Counted from the first letter of the stretch, positions 49,055 to 62,016 are shown. The stretch is 64,000 nucleotides of DNA from Nectonema munidae (GCA_030549495.1 JAUIRK010000907.1:186001-250000), one strand, 5' to 3'. A program made the numbers and translations. The notes: generated by a model not told the origin, from the sequence alone.

Positions 49055-50731
49055 CAGTGGTTTCCAAAGTTTTAAAATTCTTAGGGGACGATGTGAAAAG
49101 TTATGAATTGCTATTAGTATTAGCTATTAAATTTTTTTCTCGACTGAAACAAAGAAAATTTTTGTATAATTTATATGATAGTTATATTTTGAAAAAAAAT
49201 TTATAGGTAGCAATAAATTTTGGATATCATAAAAAAGTTCAAATCTTCTTCCCACTACTTTGAAGTCACTGATATATTATTAATATTTCCCACGGATTGA
49301 ATGGTTGAAAATGGACTTAGTGCTGTAAATAAAATTTAAAGTAACCAAAGAAAGAGTACAGATAATGGTATAGAGGGTTGAGGTCAATTATAATTGCGTA
49401 ATTGAAAATTAATTGTAAAAAATTGGAGACAATTGAAATTATAATTGTAATTTGAGCCTTGTAATTGCCAATTTTTTGGTTCTAGGAGAATCATCGGCAA
49501 TCCTAGCACACTTCAATCAATCTTATAGATGGCAGTCATGAAGGTTTATCCTCTTTCTCTCTCTCCCTAACTCTTTGAGCTTACCGCTCTTTGCTTCTTT
49601 CATGTGTTACTTACTATACACATGTGATACAAATAAATTTCCGTTTCACTGTTTACTCAACTGCTACGACTCAAAGGCTTCTTTTGGCTACCTTCATATT
49701 CATCAATTCCTGTCTATATAGGAGCAATTATTATTCAGATAATTTTTGTATATTCCTGAGATATTGGTAAAAAATCACACCCCTTTTCATCGTTTCAATA
49801 TTCCTTCCTATATTTCCACACATGACTTCCATGTGGTGATGATGAGAAAAATTTGTATTGCTACTATTCGTAGTTGTGAAGAAGCGGTAAGTTCATAGAG
49901 ATAGAGAGAACAACAATTCTTGACAGCTGTCATATAAAGTGGTACGATTGTCGCACTAGCCCTTCGGTACCCGAGTATTCCTGCATCTTCTGCTCCTGTG
50001 GAACGCCTTTTCTCACTCGCTGGCAAAATTATCAGGCCAGGCCGATGCCATCTGTCCGATTCCAGATTTGAGGAATTAATATTCCTCAGGTGTAATTCAC
50101 AGCAGGAGTAATTTTAGATTTTAATAAAACTTTCATGAAAAAATGGTCATTTGTTTTTAAATATATGTTGAAGTTAATCAACCTCAGGAGGGATTGGCAG
50201 TTGGATGGGTGAGTCGCGAGGAGTCTCACGTGTTTCAGGACATATCAGTGAGCCCAACTTATAAAAGGCTGGGTAGTGTACATTGTCGAAATTGGCTTGT
50301 GCACCTTAAAGATCCCTAAGGAATGTTCGAAAAGAGTAGGGGAATTTCCCTGTTCTCAGGTTTCCTTCCCTCGGTGCCCATCTCGATAGACATGAGTCTC
50401 CTTTGGATTGCCTAGCCCTAGGGCTGAAGCGAATGGATAAAAAAATTGTAATTGAGGAGAAAATCGATTATATAATTGTAATTGAAAAAATTGCGACATA
50501 ATTGCAATTATAATTGTAATTTGCGCCTTGTAATTGAAATTTATAATTGACCCGAACCCTGGTATAGTATGCTATCAGAAATAATTTCTGTAATATCCAA
50601 TGGAACATTTAAATTTGTAAGATGAAAAGCAAACTTAATGCTCATTCTGAAATAAAATATATTTTAGAGGTAAAGGGCATCCATTGCCTTGAAAAATGTC
50701 TTCTAAGGGGTCGTTGGTTTGGGAAACACTG
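49055..50731. mobile_element. hAT MITE split by a second hAT element
   Basis: The left end cagtggtttccaaag (49,055) and the right end reversed cagtgtttcccaaacc (50,731) bracket a body homologous to 38,437-38,816. The interval 49,374-50,560 is foreign to the 38-kb copy and has its own termini and target duplication. Outer flanking 8-mers do not match clearly. Confidence 0.65.
49374..50560 (+). mobile_element. hAT deletion derivative inserted in the MITE, 1.19 kb
   Basis: The inverted ends agggttgaggtcaattataa (left) and, reversed, agggttcgggtcaattataa (right) are flanked by ggtatag on both sides (49,367-49,373 and 50,561-50,567). Both subterminal zones are full of 'ttataattgtaatt' words. A plus-strand remnant near 49,955-50,110 reads 'IPASSAPVERLFSLAGKIIR' and 'LSDSRFEELIFLRCN', the hAT dimerisation domain. 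Nothing else of the transposase remains. A GC-richer, non-coding block at 50,190-50,440 has no recognised origin. Confidence 0.8.
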
Positions 50732-51001
50732 ATCTAGATAGACGAAAGGTATATTTAATTAAAATGAGCATTCAAATTCTGATCTATTTGACGTTTTTTA
50801 AACTTGTATGCCATGGGTGTATGCGAAAAGATGAATATTTCATTTGAATGAAAAAGAATGCAAAAAATCCTGCTTTCAATAAACAATAAGGTTTAAAAAG
50901 GAAATGAGTGTGTGCGTCACAATCCTACTCACCACTTCAACCTGTTCAATAAAGGTGTGTGAGCTTCGACTAATGTTCTATTTAAGAATCCTATCCCAAA
51001 G

Positions 51002-51552
51002 AAGACATGGAGAGGAAGGCGACTTTGAAAGCTGGCTTTTTGGACTCTCAGAAAAGAGTGTACAAGAAAAGAGCCTACCGCTGCATGCACTGCCTCAAGA
51101 AGTGCGTATCCTTTTATCACTTGAAGAGCCACACTCAACGCGCCCACAGAAGGAATAAAACGCTGGAGCGAGTGAAAAGCGAGTATGACACATCTTCGCC
51201 TTCTACCCCCACAAACCTAACTTCCTCCCCCACTACAAACTTCCCCCTACTCTTTTCATCCATGCTGCAGAATAACTTGTTTTTCTCCTTTTGGAAAAAT
51301 TATGAAAACTTTTATCTCAAAGGCAGTGGTGTTGTCGATGAACCAAACCACCTCAACGATTTTCGCGACTCCGACTTTACACCGTTCATACTTCCTCCGT
51401 CTAGTTACGCGCACTTCCATTACAACAGCGAGGATGCAAATAACGCGAACAATTTAAGTTTACTCGCAAACTCTCGTTTAAGTGAGGACAAAAGCAACGA
51501 ATGCGAAGAAATTAAGTCAGCGTACATCTCATCCGCCTTTTGTAAGCCTTAA
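51002..51552 (+). CDS. 3'-terminal exon encoding one C2H2 zinc finger
   Basis: The open frame runs from an acceptor-like AG at 51,000-51,001 to the stop at 51,550-51,552. Two bases precede the first full codon; an internal Met stands at 51,007. The N-terminal part is basic ('KRVYKKRAYRCMHCLKKCV'), and the finger is C-x2-C-x12-H-x4-H (CMHC ... HLKSHTQRAH). The rest is a long Ser/Thr/Asn/Pro-rich tail ('SPSTPTNLTSSPTTNFP'), as in transcription-factor C-termini. GC is higher than in the flanks. AATAAA at about 51,615 suits polyadenylation. The splice phase equals that of the exon at 54,785, suggesting alternative last exons of one gene of the lola/Broad kind. That link is inference, and the gene's BTB or other upstream exons are not identified. 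Confidence 0.75.
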
Positions 51553-51644
51553 CTCATACATCTCGCTTCAAATGTACACGATAGCCCAAACTCTTTATCT
51601 ATTTATCAATCGCATAATAAATATTTCTAAATAATCTAAGATTG

Positions 51645-53784
51645 GGTCATATGACATTTCATCCACGACCTTTCATCACACGACTTTTCACCACACGACA
51701 TTTGATCACATAAGACTTCATCACAGGACACTTGATCACAGAATAACTCTACAGATGATTATTACAAACATGTTTCAACTATAAAAACAGAGGGAGTGAC
51801 AGTAGTGTTAGGATTATAAACTTTTTCATTTACTCCATGTGTTCTTTCCTCTGTATAGTTTTTCTGGTGTTTCAAAATATTATTGACTTTATTTCTTGTA
51901 GCTTGTTTTGCTCCACGAATTATATTCCTAGTAATTACATTTGAATGGAGCACTTGTGTGAGTTTGGAAAAACTTCTAAAGGAAAAGAAACAGTTATATT
52001 CAAGAACTGTGAATATTACAAACACCGGGAAAACAAGGATACTTCTATACGTTGGCGGTGCGCAGAGTATCAAAAAAAAGATGTCACACATTCATCACAA
52101 CCTTGGGAAATCGTGTAATTCCACTTCCAAAACCTGAGCATTCCCATTTAAAATTAACGCGAAATTAGCCGTCGATAAAATGAAAAGTTCAATGAGAGAA
52201 ATTGGAGCACCCCTATGATTGTTGTTGGATGCCAAGATGTATCTAGTGCAGCTTTGATGAGAGTTCCGAAAAAACCAAGTCTTTTGCGAACTTTACAGCG
52301 CTCTAAAAAAAGTTTTGATGTATCCAGTTTTACCAATCTCATTGGATTTTGAAATTTCTGGTAAATTTTGTGAAGTTTTGTTGTACGATTCTGGTATTGA
52401 TGACACAGAAAGATTCCTTATTTTTGGACATAGTGAAACGGTAGCCGCTCTCTCTCTCTTGTGCACATGTTTGGATTGCAGATGGGACATTTATAGTTGT
52501 GCCATCTTTGTTTTATCTTATAGAAGGATGATTGTTGCGATCAAAGAAATAGTTCCCGATGGAAATCCAGAGCAAATACTTTTAGATTTCGAAATTGCAC
52601 CAATGACTGAGTTTCAATGCGCATACCCAAACGCTGAAATTAAAGGTAGTTTTTTCCATCTTTCTCAAAGTGTCTACAGAAAAGATAGAGAGGGAAAGCA
52701 ATACTGAACTCAGAACATTGGTATTGTGTCTTCCAGCGCTTTCTTTAGTTCCGATAAATTTGATTGAAGAAGCTTTCAATAGTTTAGCAAATATCATGCC
52801 TAAAAATGAAAAAATGGACGAACTTCTAAGATACTTCGAACACACATATGTTCGAGGAAGATATAGAAGGAATGGAACAACAAGAAGTCCACTTTTCCCT
52901 ATAGAAAAATGGAATCATTTTGAAAATTCTGTGGAAGGAGTTGCTTGAACTACAAATGCAATAGAGGGCTGGAACTACTCTTTGCAGTTTCTGTTTCAAT
53001 GCAGTCACCCGACAATTTAGACTTTCTTAGATGGAATATGTAATTCCTTTCAACGTTTAAATTTGATGCAAGGAAACATACGAATAAAAAATACCTATCC
53101 ATTAAAGCAAAAATTCAATGCCTTACTAGCCAATTTGGTTAATCTGATATTATTTGATACCTTAAAGCTGTTCAATATTCTGTGTGTAAATAGTTTTCAG
53201 CAATAAAAATGTTTCATTTTAAGTGTTGTTCTTTTTGAGGTAATTACAATTGATTAATATTCACTTGATACTTCATGTTCATAATAAATTTTTATTATAA
53301 TGAATAAAATATAAGTCAAAGATTTACAAAAATAATGAAGCAAATTTAGTATTGCGTCTTTTAGTAAACAATAAAATCTATACTTTAAAAGAATTGAACA
53401 ATTTAACTCTTTATCAAAAATTCGCGAAACAAGATAAATTTGTTGCGGAACCTTTTGGTTCTCGAAAACCTAGTTTTGAAAAAGCTGATTTAAAGCATGC
53501 ATACATGTTTTGATTGCTAAACTATGATCGTTTTTAGAATGAAGGTATATGTGAAGAAACAAATAATATTTTATATTCAAACTAAAATTTTGAATGTGTT
53601 TCCTTATTAACCCTATGAAGTTTTTGTTAAAATTATTCATAGGCATTATAACTTCTGAACGAACGCTTGAACTTTTTGAATTGATGATGAATTGAAATAG
53701 ATTCATAGCGACGCGTTTTGTTATGAAATGTCGTGTGATGAAGTATCCGTGATGAAGACTTGTGTGATGAAATGTCGTAACACG
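51645..53784 (+). mobile_element. MULE transposon with perfect 9-bp target duplication, 2.14 kb
   Basis: ctaagattg stands at both edges (51,636-51,644 and 53,785-53,793), the 9-bp duplication expected of Mutator-like elements. The ends (left ggtcatatgacatttcatc; right reversed cgtgttacgacatttcatc) continue into arrays of 'cacacgacttttcac'-type short repeats. Plus-strand coding gives 'VLLYDSGIDDTERFLIFG', then 'EQILLDFEIAPMTEF' with the central aspartate, 'AEIKGSFFHLSQSVYRK' (52,315-52,707) and, in another frame, 'LRYFEHTYVRGRYRRNGTTR', 'SPLFPIEKWNHFENSV'. Past a stop it reads 'TNAIEGWNYSLQFLFQCSHP' with the Glu-containing NAIEGW block. The FLYWCH finger is decayed. About four or five breaks are visible, so it is inactive. 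Confidence 0.92.
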
Positions 53785-53793
53785 CTAAGATTG

Positions 53794-54780
53794 ACACCTA
53801 GCATTTTCAAAAAGAGCGGGGATGTTTAAAAAATCATATTTTTAATGATTTTAAAAATAAATAAAATAAAGTAGTATTTTAAAAGTAAAAAATGAAATAA
53901 AATTCTGAGCTAAATATTATAGATCATAAATATATCATTTGAAATTTTTATTTATATATAGAGAAAAAAGATTATATTCCAAACATTTTCATTACGTGCT
54001 TCTTTTGGCCATGACTCTCTAGATTTTATGTTCACTGAAAACTTATTAAACAGGTTAAATAAAATTAAATTTTATCTAATAGAATGAAGAATTTATTAAA
54101 TAAACATGAAATAAACAAGAATAACAAAAAAACACGCACATATGAATCAATATCTAGAGGATATTCCAGAAAGCCGCTTTGTTGAAATAGCCTGTTGTTT
54201 ATGATACTACAGTATTATAAAATCAATGAAGTGAAACAATTAACACCAATTCCGAGTTTCCCAAAAAGTTATGGTAGAATGAAGAGGTAAAAAAGTCAAC
54301 AATTCATTTTAATATTTGAAACCAAAATGTCCCTAGGAATTGTTTTGGACTTTGAAAGCGTTTGTAGTGCAAAGCATTTAAACACTAGTACAAAAGGTTT
54401 TTAAAATTTGGTTATAAAATATACTTAGCAAAATTTCTTAAATCTAAGTACAAATGCTTAGAAGTTAAATTAGAACTTTTTTAAGATTATGGTACAAAGT
54501 GTCCTTATAAAATTTTCTAATCTCAATAAGCATCCCTTGAGTAGATATTTTCTAGAATTAATTGATCTTTACAACCTTTCTGAGAGTATTTAAATAAATA
54601 TTTGTTTATTTACTTTTTTTTTTGGAAAAAGTGACCATAGGAATATATTTACAAAGAGTAGGGATATATGAGATTTTCTTAAATAAACCATGTAAAGTAA
54701 TTGTTGTTTTTGGGCGCGTATTTTGTCTGGGTATCCATTTTAGCGGTTATTATAGTTAATTGGAAACACTAATTTATATT
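53794..54780. other. Intron-like stretch, no gene
   Basis: AT-rich sequence between the MULE and the next zinc-finger exon. No coding or structural signal beyond the acceptor at its right edge. Confidence 0.5.
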
Positions 54781-54784
54781 CTAG

Positions 54785-55080
54785 CTTTAAGATCACCTTC
54801 AATTTTTCATGGAGCTCTAAAGAATAAGAGTCATAAGTGTGATATTTGTGGGCGAACTTTTACGGCTTCTCCAAGTTTGAAAGTCCACATCCAGACAGTG
54901 CATCACAAACTGAGACCTCATGAATGCCCAGAATGTGGAGAAAAATTTGGGGTGAAGTCCACTTTAAAACGACATCGAGCTCGCGTCCATAAAGAAACGG
55001 AGAATGAAACAACAGATGCTCAATTTCTGCCTTTTCCCATCCCATACAACAACACTTTTTCTCGTCTTGCGAACAACTAG
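54785..55080 (+). CDS. 3'-terminal exon encoding two C2H2 zinc fingers
   Basis: The acceptor is 'aatttatattctag' ending at 54,784; two bases complete a codon, then the frame is open to the stop at 55,078-55,080. Two adjacent fingers are clear: 'CDICGRTFTASPSLKVHIQT' (C-x2-C-x12-H-x4-H) and 'CPECGEKFGVKSTLKRHRAR' (same spacing), joined by HHKLRPHE. A short acidic, then aromatic, tail follows ('AQFLPFPIPYNNTFSRLANN'). AATAAA stands near 55,227. As there is no in-frame ATG with context before the fingers, this must be a spliced exon. The phase is the same as at 51,002, so the two may be alternative last exons giving proteins with different DNA-binding tails. Confidence 0.8.
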
Positions 55081-55084
55081 TCAA

Positions 55085-55585
55085 ACGTCTTTTCACAAAA
55101 TCTATCATTTGATACATATAAACATGTGATTCCTTAAAACGATGCCCTTGTGCAGTTTATTTTTAAAATATTAAAAATATTTTTACCTCTGCAATACATA
55201 TATATATTATATATTAAATATCAATGAATAAAAAATTCTCTAAACCAATTCTTTCGAAACTTTTGATTCTACTTATTACTTAAAAGTCGTGCACAGTGCG
55301 GGTATGCGAGCACCCACATACATAAAATATTTTGCACTATAGTGGATCATCTAATGATATTTCTTTACAAATTTTACATCCTTAATTTCCAGAACTGAGA
55401 ATGGTAAATTTTTATTACGAACAAAGTGTGACATTCTCGTTATTCCCGAATGGCACAGTTGATTGTGTATGTTGTAAAGCTTAGAACTATTGAATTTAGA
55501 TACGCTATTGAAAGCTCCATTCTCCACCTAAAAAACTTGTCATTTTTTATTTTTCCTGAATGGTGTTTATTAAGACCATGCTTGT
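55085..55585. other. 3' flank of the zinc-finger exon, no gene
   Basis: AT-rich sequence containing the putative polyadenylation signal near 55,227 and a TA-rich run at 55,195-55,215. Nothing else is supported. Confidence 0.45.
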
Positions 55586-55589
55586 TAAT

Positions 55590-57690
55590 CTGTGACTAAC
55601 GTAAAATGACGTGCTATTAGGTAGTGCTTCCATTTCACTTCCTTAGAGCGCATGCTTTCTCCCCTTTGCACAGCGTTCTAGCATGGAAGGCGATCGGATG
55701 TACGTTTTGGTTGAGTGAAGCCGCTAGCATCTATTTCTACTACCAAAGGTTGGTTGGGATCTATTACCTGCAGACTTGATTTACTAAGTATGTCAAGTTT
55801 TCCCAAATGCCGCTATTTCCTCTTCATCTAAAGGCAAAGATTTTGCATGAATTAGTGGTCTAATACAATCCGAATAATGTGGCATCCAGCGTGCATAATA
55901 GGCAAAAAGTCCTATGACTTTTTTCAAAGCTTTTATAGATTCAGGTGGTTTCATTTCAAAAAGAGATTTAATTCGATGTGGGTCAGGTTGTACTAAATTA
56001 TGACTAACTTTGTAACCTAAAAGATAAATGTCATTTTTAGTGATTTGCGATTTTGCTTCATTGAAAATTATGTTTGCTTTCCTAGCTGCATTCAATAACG
56101 CTTCAAGATTTTTGTTATGGCCAGAGAGGTCAAGACCAGAAATCGCTATGTTATCTAAGTACGCGAATACTCCCTGTAGATTGGAGGAGCATATAATTTT
56201 ATCTATGATTCTCTGAAAGCACGGCACAGCCTTTGTAAGACCAAATGGAATACGTGTAAATTGATATAGTTTTTATTTCCGCTGAAATGCTGCTATATAC
56301 GCTTTATCAATGTGCACAAGTCAATGCAGACTTACGGTCTTAGCTAGCGACTTCATTTACTATGACTTCAATTTTAGGCAATGGATACGCATCCAATTGA
56401 GTAAACCTATTTATTATTTTACTGTAGTCTATGACCACATGACGTTTATGGTTTTCAAAGGCTGAGTTCTCCAATGTGAGTCACTTAACTATATAATGCC
56501 TTCCTTTACCAATCTTTTCACTTCTTTTTCAATAAATTCGCTATCCTCCTCACCATACTGTGTAGATTTAGTTGCGATTGGGTGACAGTCCTTAGTTAGA
56601 TGACGAAATAAAGATGTAGATTGGATATGCAACTCCTGGAGAGAGCATAGTTGAATGGAGGGAAGTTCCCATCTTAGGTTAATATAAATTCGTGAGCACT
56701 TATAAAATCTTCTCCAAAAACTAAGTCAGTTACTAGGTGTTCTAAAACATTTAATTTACGTTATGATACTTATTCTCCTTAAATAATAAGTTTTCTATAC
56801 AATAACCTAATATTGATTCAGTATAATTAGATGACGCCATAACTCCACGAGAAGGTAACACCTTTAAATTTGCCCTTTTTATGAAGTTCAGAGAAATAAA
56901 ACTTTCAGTAGATCCCGTTTCTATAAGACATTTTCCTTTTATTAAAATAAGAACCTTTGCATTAATGAAGACCTTTGAGTTGAACTTAGTAAATGTAGCT
57001 GCTAGAATAGAGTCATCTTTGACACTCTCTTGATCATTAGTATACATACATAAAGATTTACACACTTTAGAAAAATGTCCCATCTTGTTGCATTTGTGGC
57101 TCTTGATGCTTTTGGCAAGACAGTTCATTCTGGGATGAAGAGTATTTCCACAGAAATAACAAAACGCTTAGACTTGTAGTCTGAATGTGTGTTAGATGGA
57201 TTTGATTTAGTCTTAGAAATAACAAAGGATTTGCATCGGTTGTCATGTAAGCAACCGAGTTACTTTGAGCTATTTCTAGAGGACGAGCTCTATCATCTTT
57301 AAAAATCCAAACTTTTGTTTTCAAGCAAACGTAGACGAACCGTGTTCGAAGCAAGGCCCGTAATGAAAGCGTCTCTTATTTGTTCATCTCTATATTGTTC
57401 AGCAGATACAAAGGTATATTCGCATTCCAGACTTAATTTTTGTAGTTGTTATACAAAAATATCTACACTTTCGTCTGGTTGTTGCTTACGTATGGCTAAC
57501 AAGTGACGAGCAAAGACCTGATTCTTTTTCTTTATGTAGATGCCTTCTAACTTTGACATTGCGTCTTGATATTTTTGTATGTTCTCAATGTATTTGTAGA
57601 GGGAGGAGGAAATATAGTTAATAAGTACAGAAAGTTTATCTGACTGAGAAGAAATTTTTTGAAGGTGGAATACCAATGTTAGGATCCATG
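55590..57690 (-). mobile_element. Ty3/gypsy LTR retrotransposon fossil
   Basis: The minus strand shows, in gag-to-pol order, a gag-like region with a zinc-knuckle motif, an aspartic-protease-like region, reverse transcriptase with a recognisable YLDN box, and the beginning of RNase H. Integrase and long terminal repeats were not found in this window. The copy is broken, with several breaks, and looks old. Confidence 0.8.
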
Positions 57691-57699
57691 CCTAGCCTT

Positions 57700-58465
57700 T
57701 CAGGGCGCAAGAAATTATTCATAAGCAAAGATAGGTTGAAAGTAAATTGTAATGAATAAGTAGTAGATGATTTGTTTGAACAAGGTAGGGTTTACTTTCA
57801 ACATGAAATGAAAAACGTGCAGGTTTATATAGTGGTTGTGAAGGTAAGTGAGCATATAATTAAAGTGGTTTGTCTTTATGGCAGTTTAGATGTGTATTTT
57901 TACAATTGAGGTTTGTGGTAATGCTTAAATTATGACGCTAATTTAATATATTTTTAATGTTAAATTAAATTTCAAGGCGTGTTCCTTTGATTTACAGGCA
58001 ATATTATCAATTGTTACAAACAAATCAGGTCATCTTATTCATCCTAAATTGATAAAGGAAATTCATATACGTGGTCTTTTCTCAATTTCGTTCAAACATG
58101 TATAATGCAATACTAAAAATGATTAGCTGATTTTCTTATTTTGAGATTTTATTTAAAAAAAAATGAGAAGAGACACATAACGGCTTTAAACGTAACGAGC
58201 TTGTGGGAAAGCTAGATATTTTTTAAATATTGATCTTAGTAACCAAATTCAGTTAGTTATCTCGTTTTAAGTGAAAAGGCATTCAATTTTAGTTAATTAA
58301 TAAAGTATAGCTAAATGGAAGCTACTTTACTATTACGTGAGAATACGAAAAATGACAATAATCTACTGTTCTAAAGTATTTTAAAAAACTTTAGAAAATA
58401 GTTGAATTCAGCTGTTAGAGGTTGGAATTTTAAATGGCATGTCAAAACTCTATGGTATAGATTGC
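57700..58465. other. No gene recognised; downstream of VAC14
   Basis: AT-rich intergenic sequence between the Ty3/gypsy fossil and the VAC14 polyadenylation signal. No coding frame is supported. Confidence 0.5.
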
Positions 58466-58467
58466 GT

Positions 58468-58473
58468 TTATTG
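58468..58473 (-). terminator. Polyadenylation signal of VAC14
   Basis: AATAAA on the minus strand lies about 37 bases beyond the VAC14 stop codon, a plausible distance for a compact 3' untranslated region. Confidence 0.6.
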
Positions 58474-58509
58474 TAAAAATCTTAAAAATAAAGAGTAATA
58501 GTAGGAACT

Positions 58510-58832
58510 TCAAGATGCAGCGTGATGTTCAATTTCGTGGTAAGTGATGAAATATTCCAGAAGTTCTGCATAATTGAGAGCCAGCTTCGTATTGTTTTTT
58601 AGAGAAGGGGATTGCAAGCTTAAAAATGAAAGCTAAGAGATGGGAAGGCGTACAAAGGAAATGCACATACGATTCATTCTCTTTTCCGAAGAGCCTGCAG
58701 CAGTGAAGGCGGTTGTTCAGAGTGTGAAATGCTTCTGATTGCGGCATTAGCATCAGGACAGCATAAAGAGCCTTTTTGAGGAAAAAGCTTTGTCTGGTGT
58801 CTTCGAGAAGTTGCAGTCTAAGATCTATAAAT
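58510..58832 (-). CDS. VAC14: VAC14 homologue, last two exons
   Basis: The penultimate exon (58,832-58,671) follows the acceptor 'gtatcctcacag' and encodes 'FIDLRLQLLEDTRQSFFLKK', then 'ALYAVLMLMPQSEAFHTLNN' and 'RLHC'. This is the conserved C-terminal segment of VAC14 (human: TYLRLQLLD...[27 protein letters not shown]). The donor gtatgt at 58,670 starts a 52-bp intron ending 'catttttaag', and the last exon (58,618-58,510) adds 36 codons including 'LNYAELLEYF' (human DYAELLQHF) and the stop. Reading phase is kept across the junction. VAC14 is the HEAT-repeat scaffold that holds PIKfyve/Fab1 and FIG4 together on endosomal membranes for PI(3,5)P2 turnover. Upstream exons are not found in the next 5 kb, so the preceding intron is long or the rest lies outside. 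The tail after YAELL is shorter than in vertebrates. Confidence 0.88.
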
Positions 58833-59175
58833 CTGTGAGGATACATATACACTAAGGATAGACCCATTCATCGTATCTGCCGGAACACTAGCTAATTTAT
58901 TCGACGATACAGCAATTGATAGAACAAAAATTATTACAATTATGGGGGAATATATGAAAATATAGTACAGCATGCAACAACAAAATCCAGCTTTGTCAAA
59001 GTTGAGAGCACATTTGACACAAGTGAGTTTTGAGACAGTTGAAGTAAGAAAGAGTCTTCAGCAAATTGAGGACTGCATTTTTAAGAATGAGCAATATTTA
59101 CAAAATAAAAATAAGATACAGGTGCATGTAATCGTCCGTTTGATCGAGGGTGAACAAGGAAAAGTGATACTTTGA
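58831..59175 (+). other. Possible coding segment facing VAC14, unidentified
   Basis: One plus-strand frame is open from 58,831 to 58,962, has a single stop (58,963-58,965), then is open again to 59,175. The second part has an ATG at 58,972 and looks helical ('LSKLRAHLTQVSFETVEVRK', 'SLQQIEDCIFKNEQYL'). A donor-like 'caagtgagtt' lies at 59,020. I do not recognise the protein. It may be an exon on the opposite strand within the VAC14 intron, or chance. Confidence 0.25.
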
Positions 59176-59179
59176 GAGC

Positions 59180-59760
59180 AAAGAGTAATTAACAGATATG
59201 CATTATAAGAACTTCTGATTTTAATTAAGTCTATATTACAGGGATGAGCACATAAGGAGATAAAAAGAGTCATAAATTATTTTAAAAGTCTTATAAAGAT
59301 AAATAAGTTAATATCTAAGTTTAATTTTTTTTGACTTAACTTATTTTTAACAGAAAAAACATAAGTAAATAAAAAACTAAATCAATAAAAAAGCAATGAT
59401 TTTCATCAATGTCTTTTCTGTATTCTTAAGAAAAAGTTCTTGGGCGAAAGAATGTAGTTAAAAAAGCTTACGGTTTGTGCACACACGCAAAAATAGTTTA
59501 GAGAACAACTAGTTAACCATAAAAGACACATGCGCTCTGGGAGTCGCATTTGGCTACTACTGGTATATACATATAAAAAACTGGGTTGAGCTCGCCACTC
59601 AGGAAAAACAACTTAGACACAAACAATTGCTTGTCATACCCGACTTCGTCAGAACGAGATTTTAGTGTATATCAAAAATAACAAAATTTTTGAATCAATA
59701 ATACACTTACTGCAAATCATTTACGACCTATATATTAAAAAGAGCATTACTACGCATATA
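59180..59760. other. No gene recognised
   Basis: AT-rich sequence with no coding motif or repeat. Confidence 0.45.
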
Positions 59761-59762
59761 TA

Positions 59763-60225
59763 TAGCCACGTAGCCAACTATGGGGCACCTGAGGCCAGCC
59801 CCTCCATCTGTTATGGACCCCACCATCAAAAAATTGAAATGAAATAATGAATTAATTTTTGACAATTTTTTTTTTGAATGGGCTTATACTAACAATATAA
59901 AGCAAATTCAAAATATAGAAATTTATTGATATCATTGACGGTAACGATTAAACTGTTAACTATCCACCTGTAATAATAAAGCAAATTTACAATAAAAAAT
60001 TTTTCTTTGCTATGAGAAAGAAAGATAAGAAATATTAACCATGATAAAATCTAAAATCTTAACAAAGAAATAGGACACAAGTAGAGAAAGAAGCTTATAA
60101 ACACAAAGAGAAGAGTTGTCATAAACAGCATTTGGTGCTTCAATTTTAGACAAAGACAGTGTGTAAGCATGTATATTAGTGCCCCAATTGGCCCCTCCAC
60201 ATATAAATTTCTAGCTACGTTACTG
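59763..60225. mobile_element. hAT MITE, P52rIPK-type ends, about 460 bp
   Basis: The left end 'tagccacgtagccaac' and the right end reversed 'cagtaacgtagctagaaat' share the ACGTAGC core. Both are followed by 'ggcc..cccctcc'-type words ('ggccagcccctcc' at the left, 'ttggcccctcc' at the right). Flanks are TA-rich (tatata), which hides the target duplication. The interior is AT-rich and non-coding. Confidence 0.6.
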
Positions 60226-60229
60226 TAGT

Positions 60230-62000
60230 ATATATATTTAATTATAAGTTTAGTGAGGTATCGATCTCAATTTTTCAATCGATTGTAATAAAGGTCTCTA
60301 TTAAATTATAACATTTATTAAAAAATAAAAACTTCAATTATTACATTTTAATGTGAAAACAAGAGCTTTTCTCACACGGTTCCTTCTAACTTGCTTCTTT
60401 TATCAGAGTAAACTTATCCACAACAAATAAACGTTAATTAAAAGTGGAGAAGGGAGGTAAAACATGGCATACTATGTTATAAAGTAAAATATACATTTTC
60501 AAGAGTTGAAAAGAGGGGCCATAAATGAAAGAAAAATGACTGACCTTACTCAATTTTTGAAATTATCTTATTTTATACACCAAATTGTGAGCAAAAAGGC
60601 AGCTCTCATTAAAATCCTACGTTATGCCAAATGTTCTTTTACTCTACAAAGCTCTAGTATAAACTTTAATATGTATATTGGCTTGGCTAATAAAATCGGT
60701 TAACAATAAAAAATTTGACGTTGCAAAGAAAAAAAGGTGGGGATTAAGCCGATACGGATGGCGATCATCTACTCAGTACAATACTATAAGTTATGAATGT
60801 TGAGCGGAATTTTAATTATTTGCATTTGAGCGATAGCGAATCTCAAATTCATTTCAAAGAAGTAAATCTTCTTAGCGGGTAAATAAAAAAACTTAGAATT
60901 GATACACTTATTCGGAGTCGAATGCGTTTAAGAAACTTTTGGAGTTGTTGAGTAGGCAAAACTATGCCGACTCCTAAAGAATCAAGATAATTTTTAATAA
61001 CAAGACACACTCTGTTCATAAAATGTTTTATCTGATGTGACAAGTGTAATTCCACAAAACGTAAAGTGTAGCATATTTCTCATAAGGTATGCTTAAAAGC
61101 ATAATTGAAAACAAGTTATATTAGAAATCAGGTAGAAGTCGGAATAGCAAAATTAGCAGGAGTCGGATTCGGTGTTTTTAGTCTGACTAGAAGGCCTACT
61201 AGAGTAATGATACATGAAAGGTCCAATTTGTAATTTCCGTGACGAAACGTTTAAACTAAGTTAGATAGGAAAATGTATACTAAGTATATTTCGCTTTATG
61301 AAATTTTGTTGAAATCAACGATCCTGTTTAGTCCTTAGCTAAAGTAGATAGAGCGTATTTTAATAGTTTATCTTTATGACTGCACATCACTGTTAAAAGG
61401 AATTTGTACTTATTAGAGCAAAAGACTAATAAATTAAAATTTCTGGCTCGGTTAGAGAAACCACATGTTGAGGGGCTGCTCTTATTATGGAATTATACCG
61501 TAATACACAAAAATATACAGAAATGCACAACGAAAGACACCACACCAAAGTATACCAAAATGGACATCTGGGAAACACAGGAATAGATAAAAAATTTTAT
61601 CCTGAAATTTTGAAAGAAAATGTTACAATCATTTTTGAAGGGAATACAAAGTAAAAAATAGAAAAATCTTTTATAATGTTGTATTAGCAAGTTTACTAAT
61701 TTGCTTCCTCATTTGGAGATGATTTTTTGCGCGAATTTATCATGCATGTAAAATAAAATGAGAAAGAAGGATAGAGGGAAGAGAAGATAGCGATTGCCTT
61801 GAATGATGAGCGTAAGAAAAAAAGAAAAACAGAGCTATCATCATATTATTTTAATTTATATTATATATCATTTAAAATTAATGTTTATTAGTTGGTTATT
61901 TTTTTTTTCGTTCTTGTAAATTATTATGTTTTTTCATGTCTATCCATCTGGGTATGAAGAAATCACGATGAGGCAACGATTTATTTATTTCATCTGATAT
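60230..62000. other. No gene recognised
   Basis: AT-rich sequence. Complementary gccgactcc (60,969) and ggagtcgg (61,160) lie about 190 bp apart and might be ends of a decayed short element. Several 60-70 codon frames show no motif. Confidence 0.45.
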
Positions 62001-62016
62001 TATGTTTTTTTTCTTT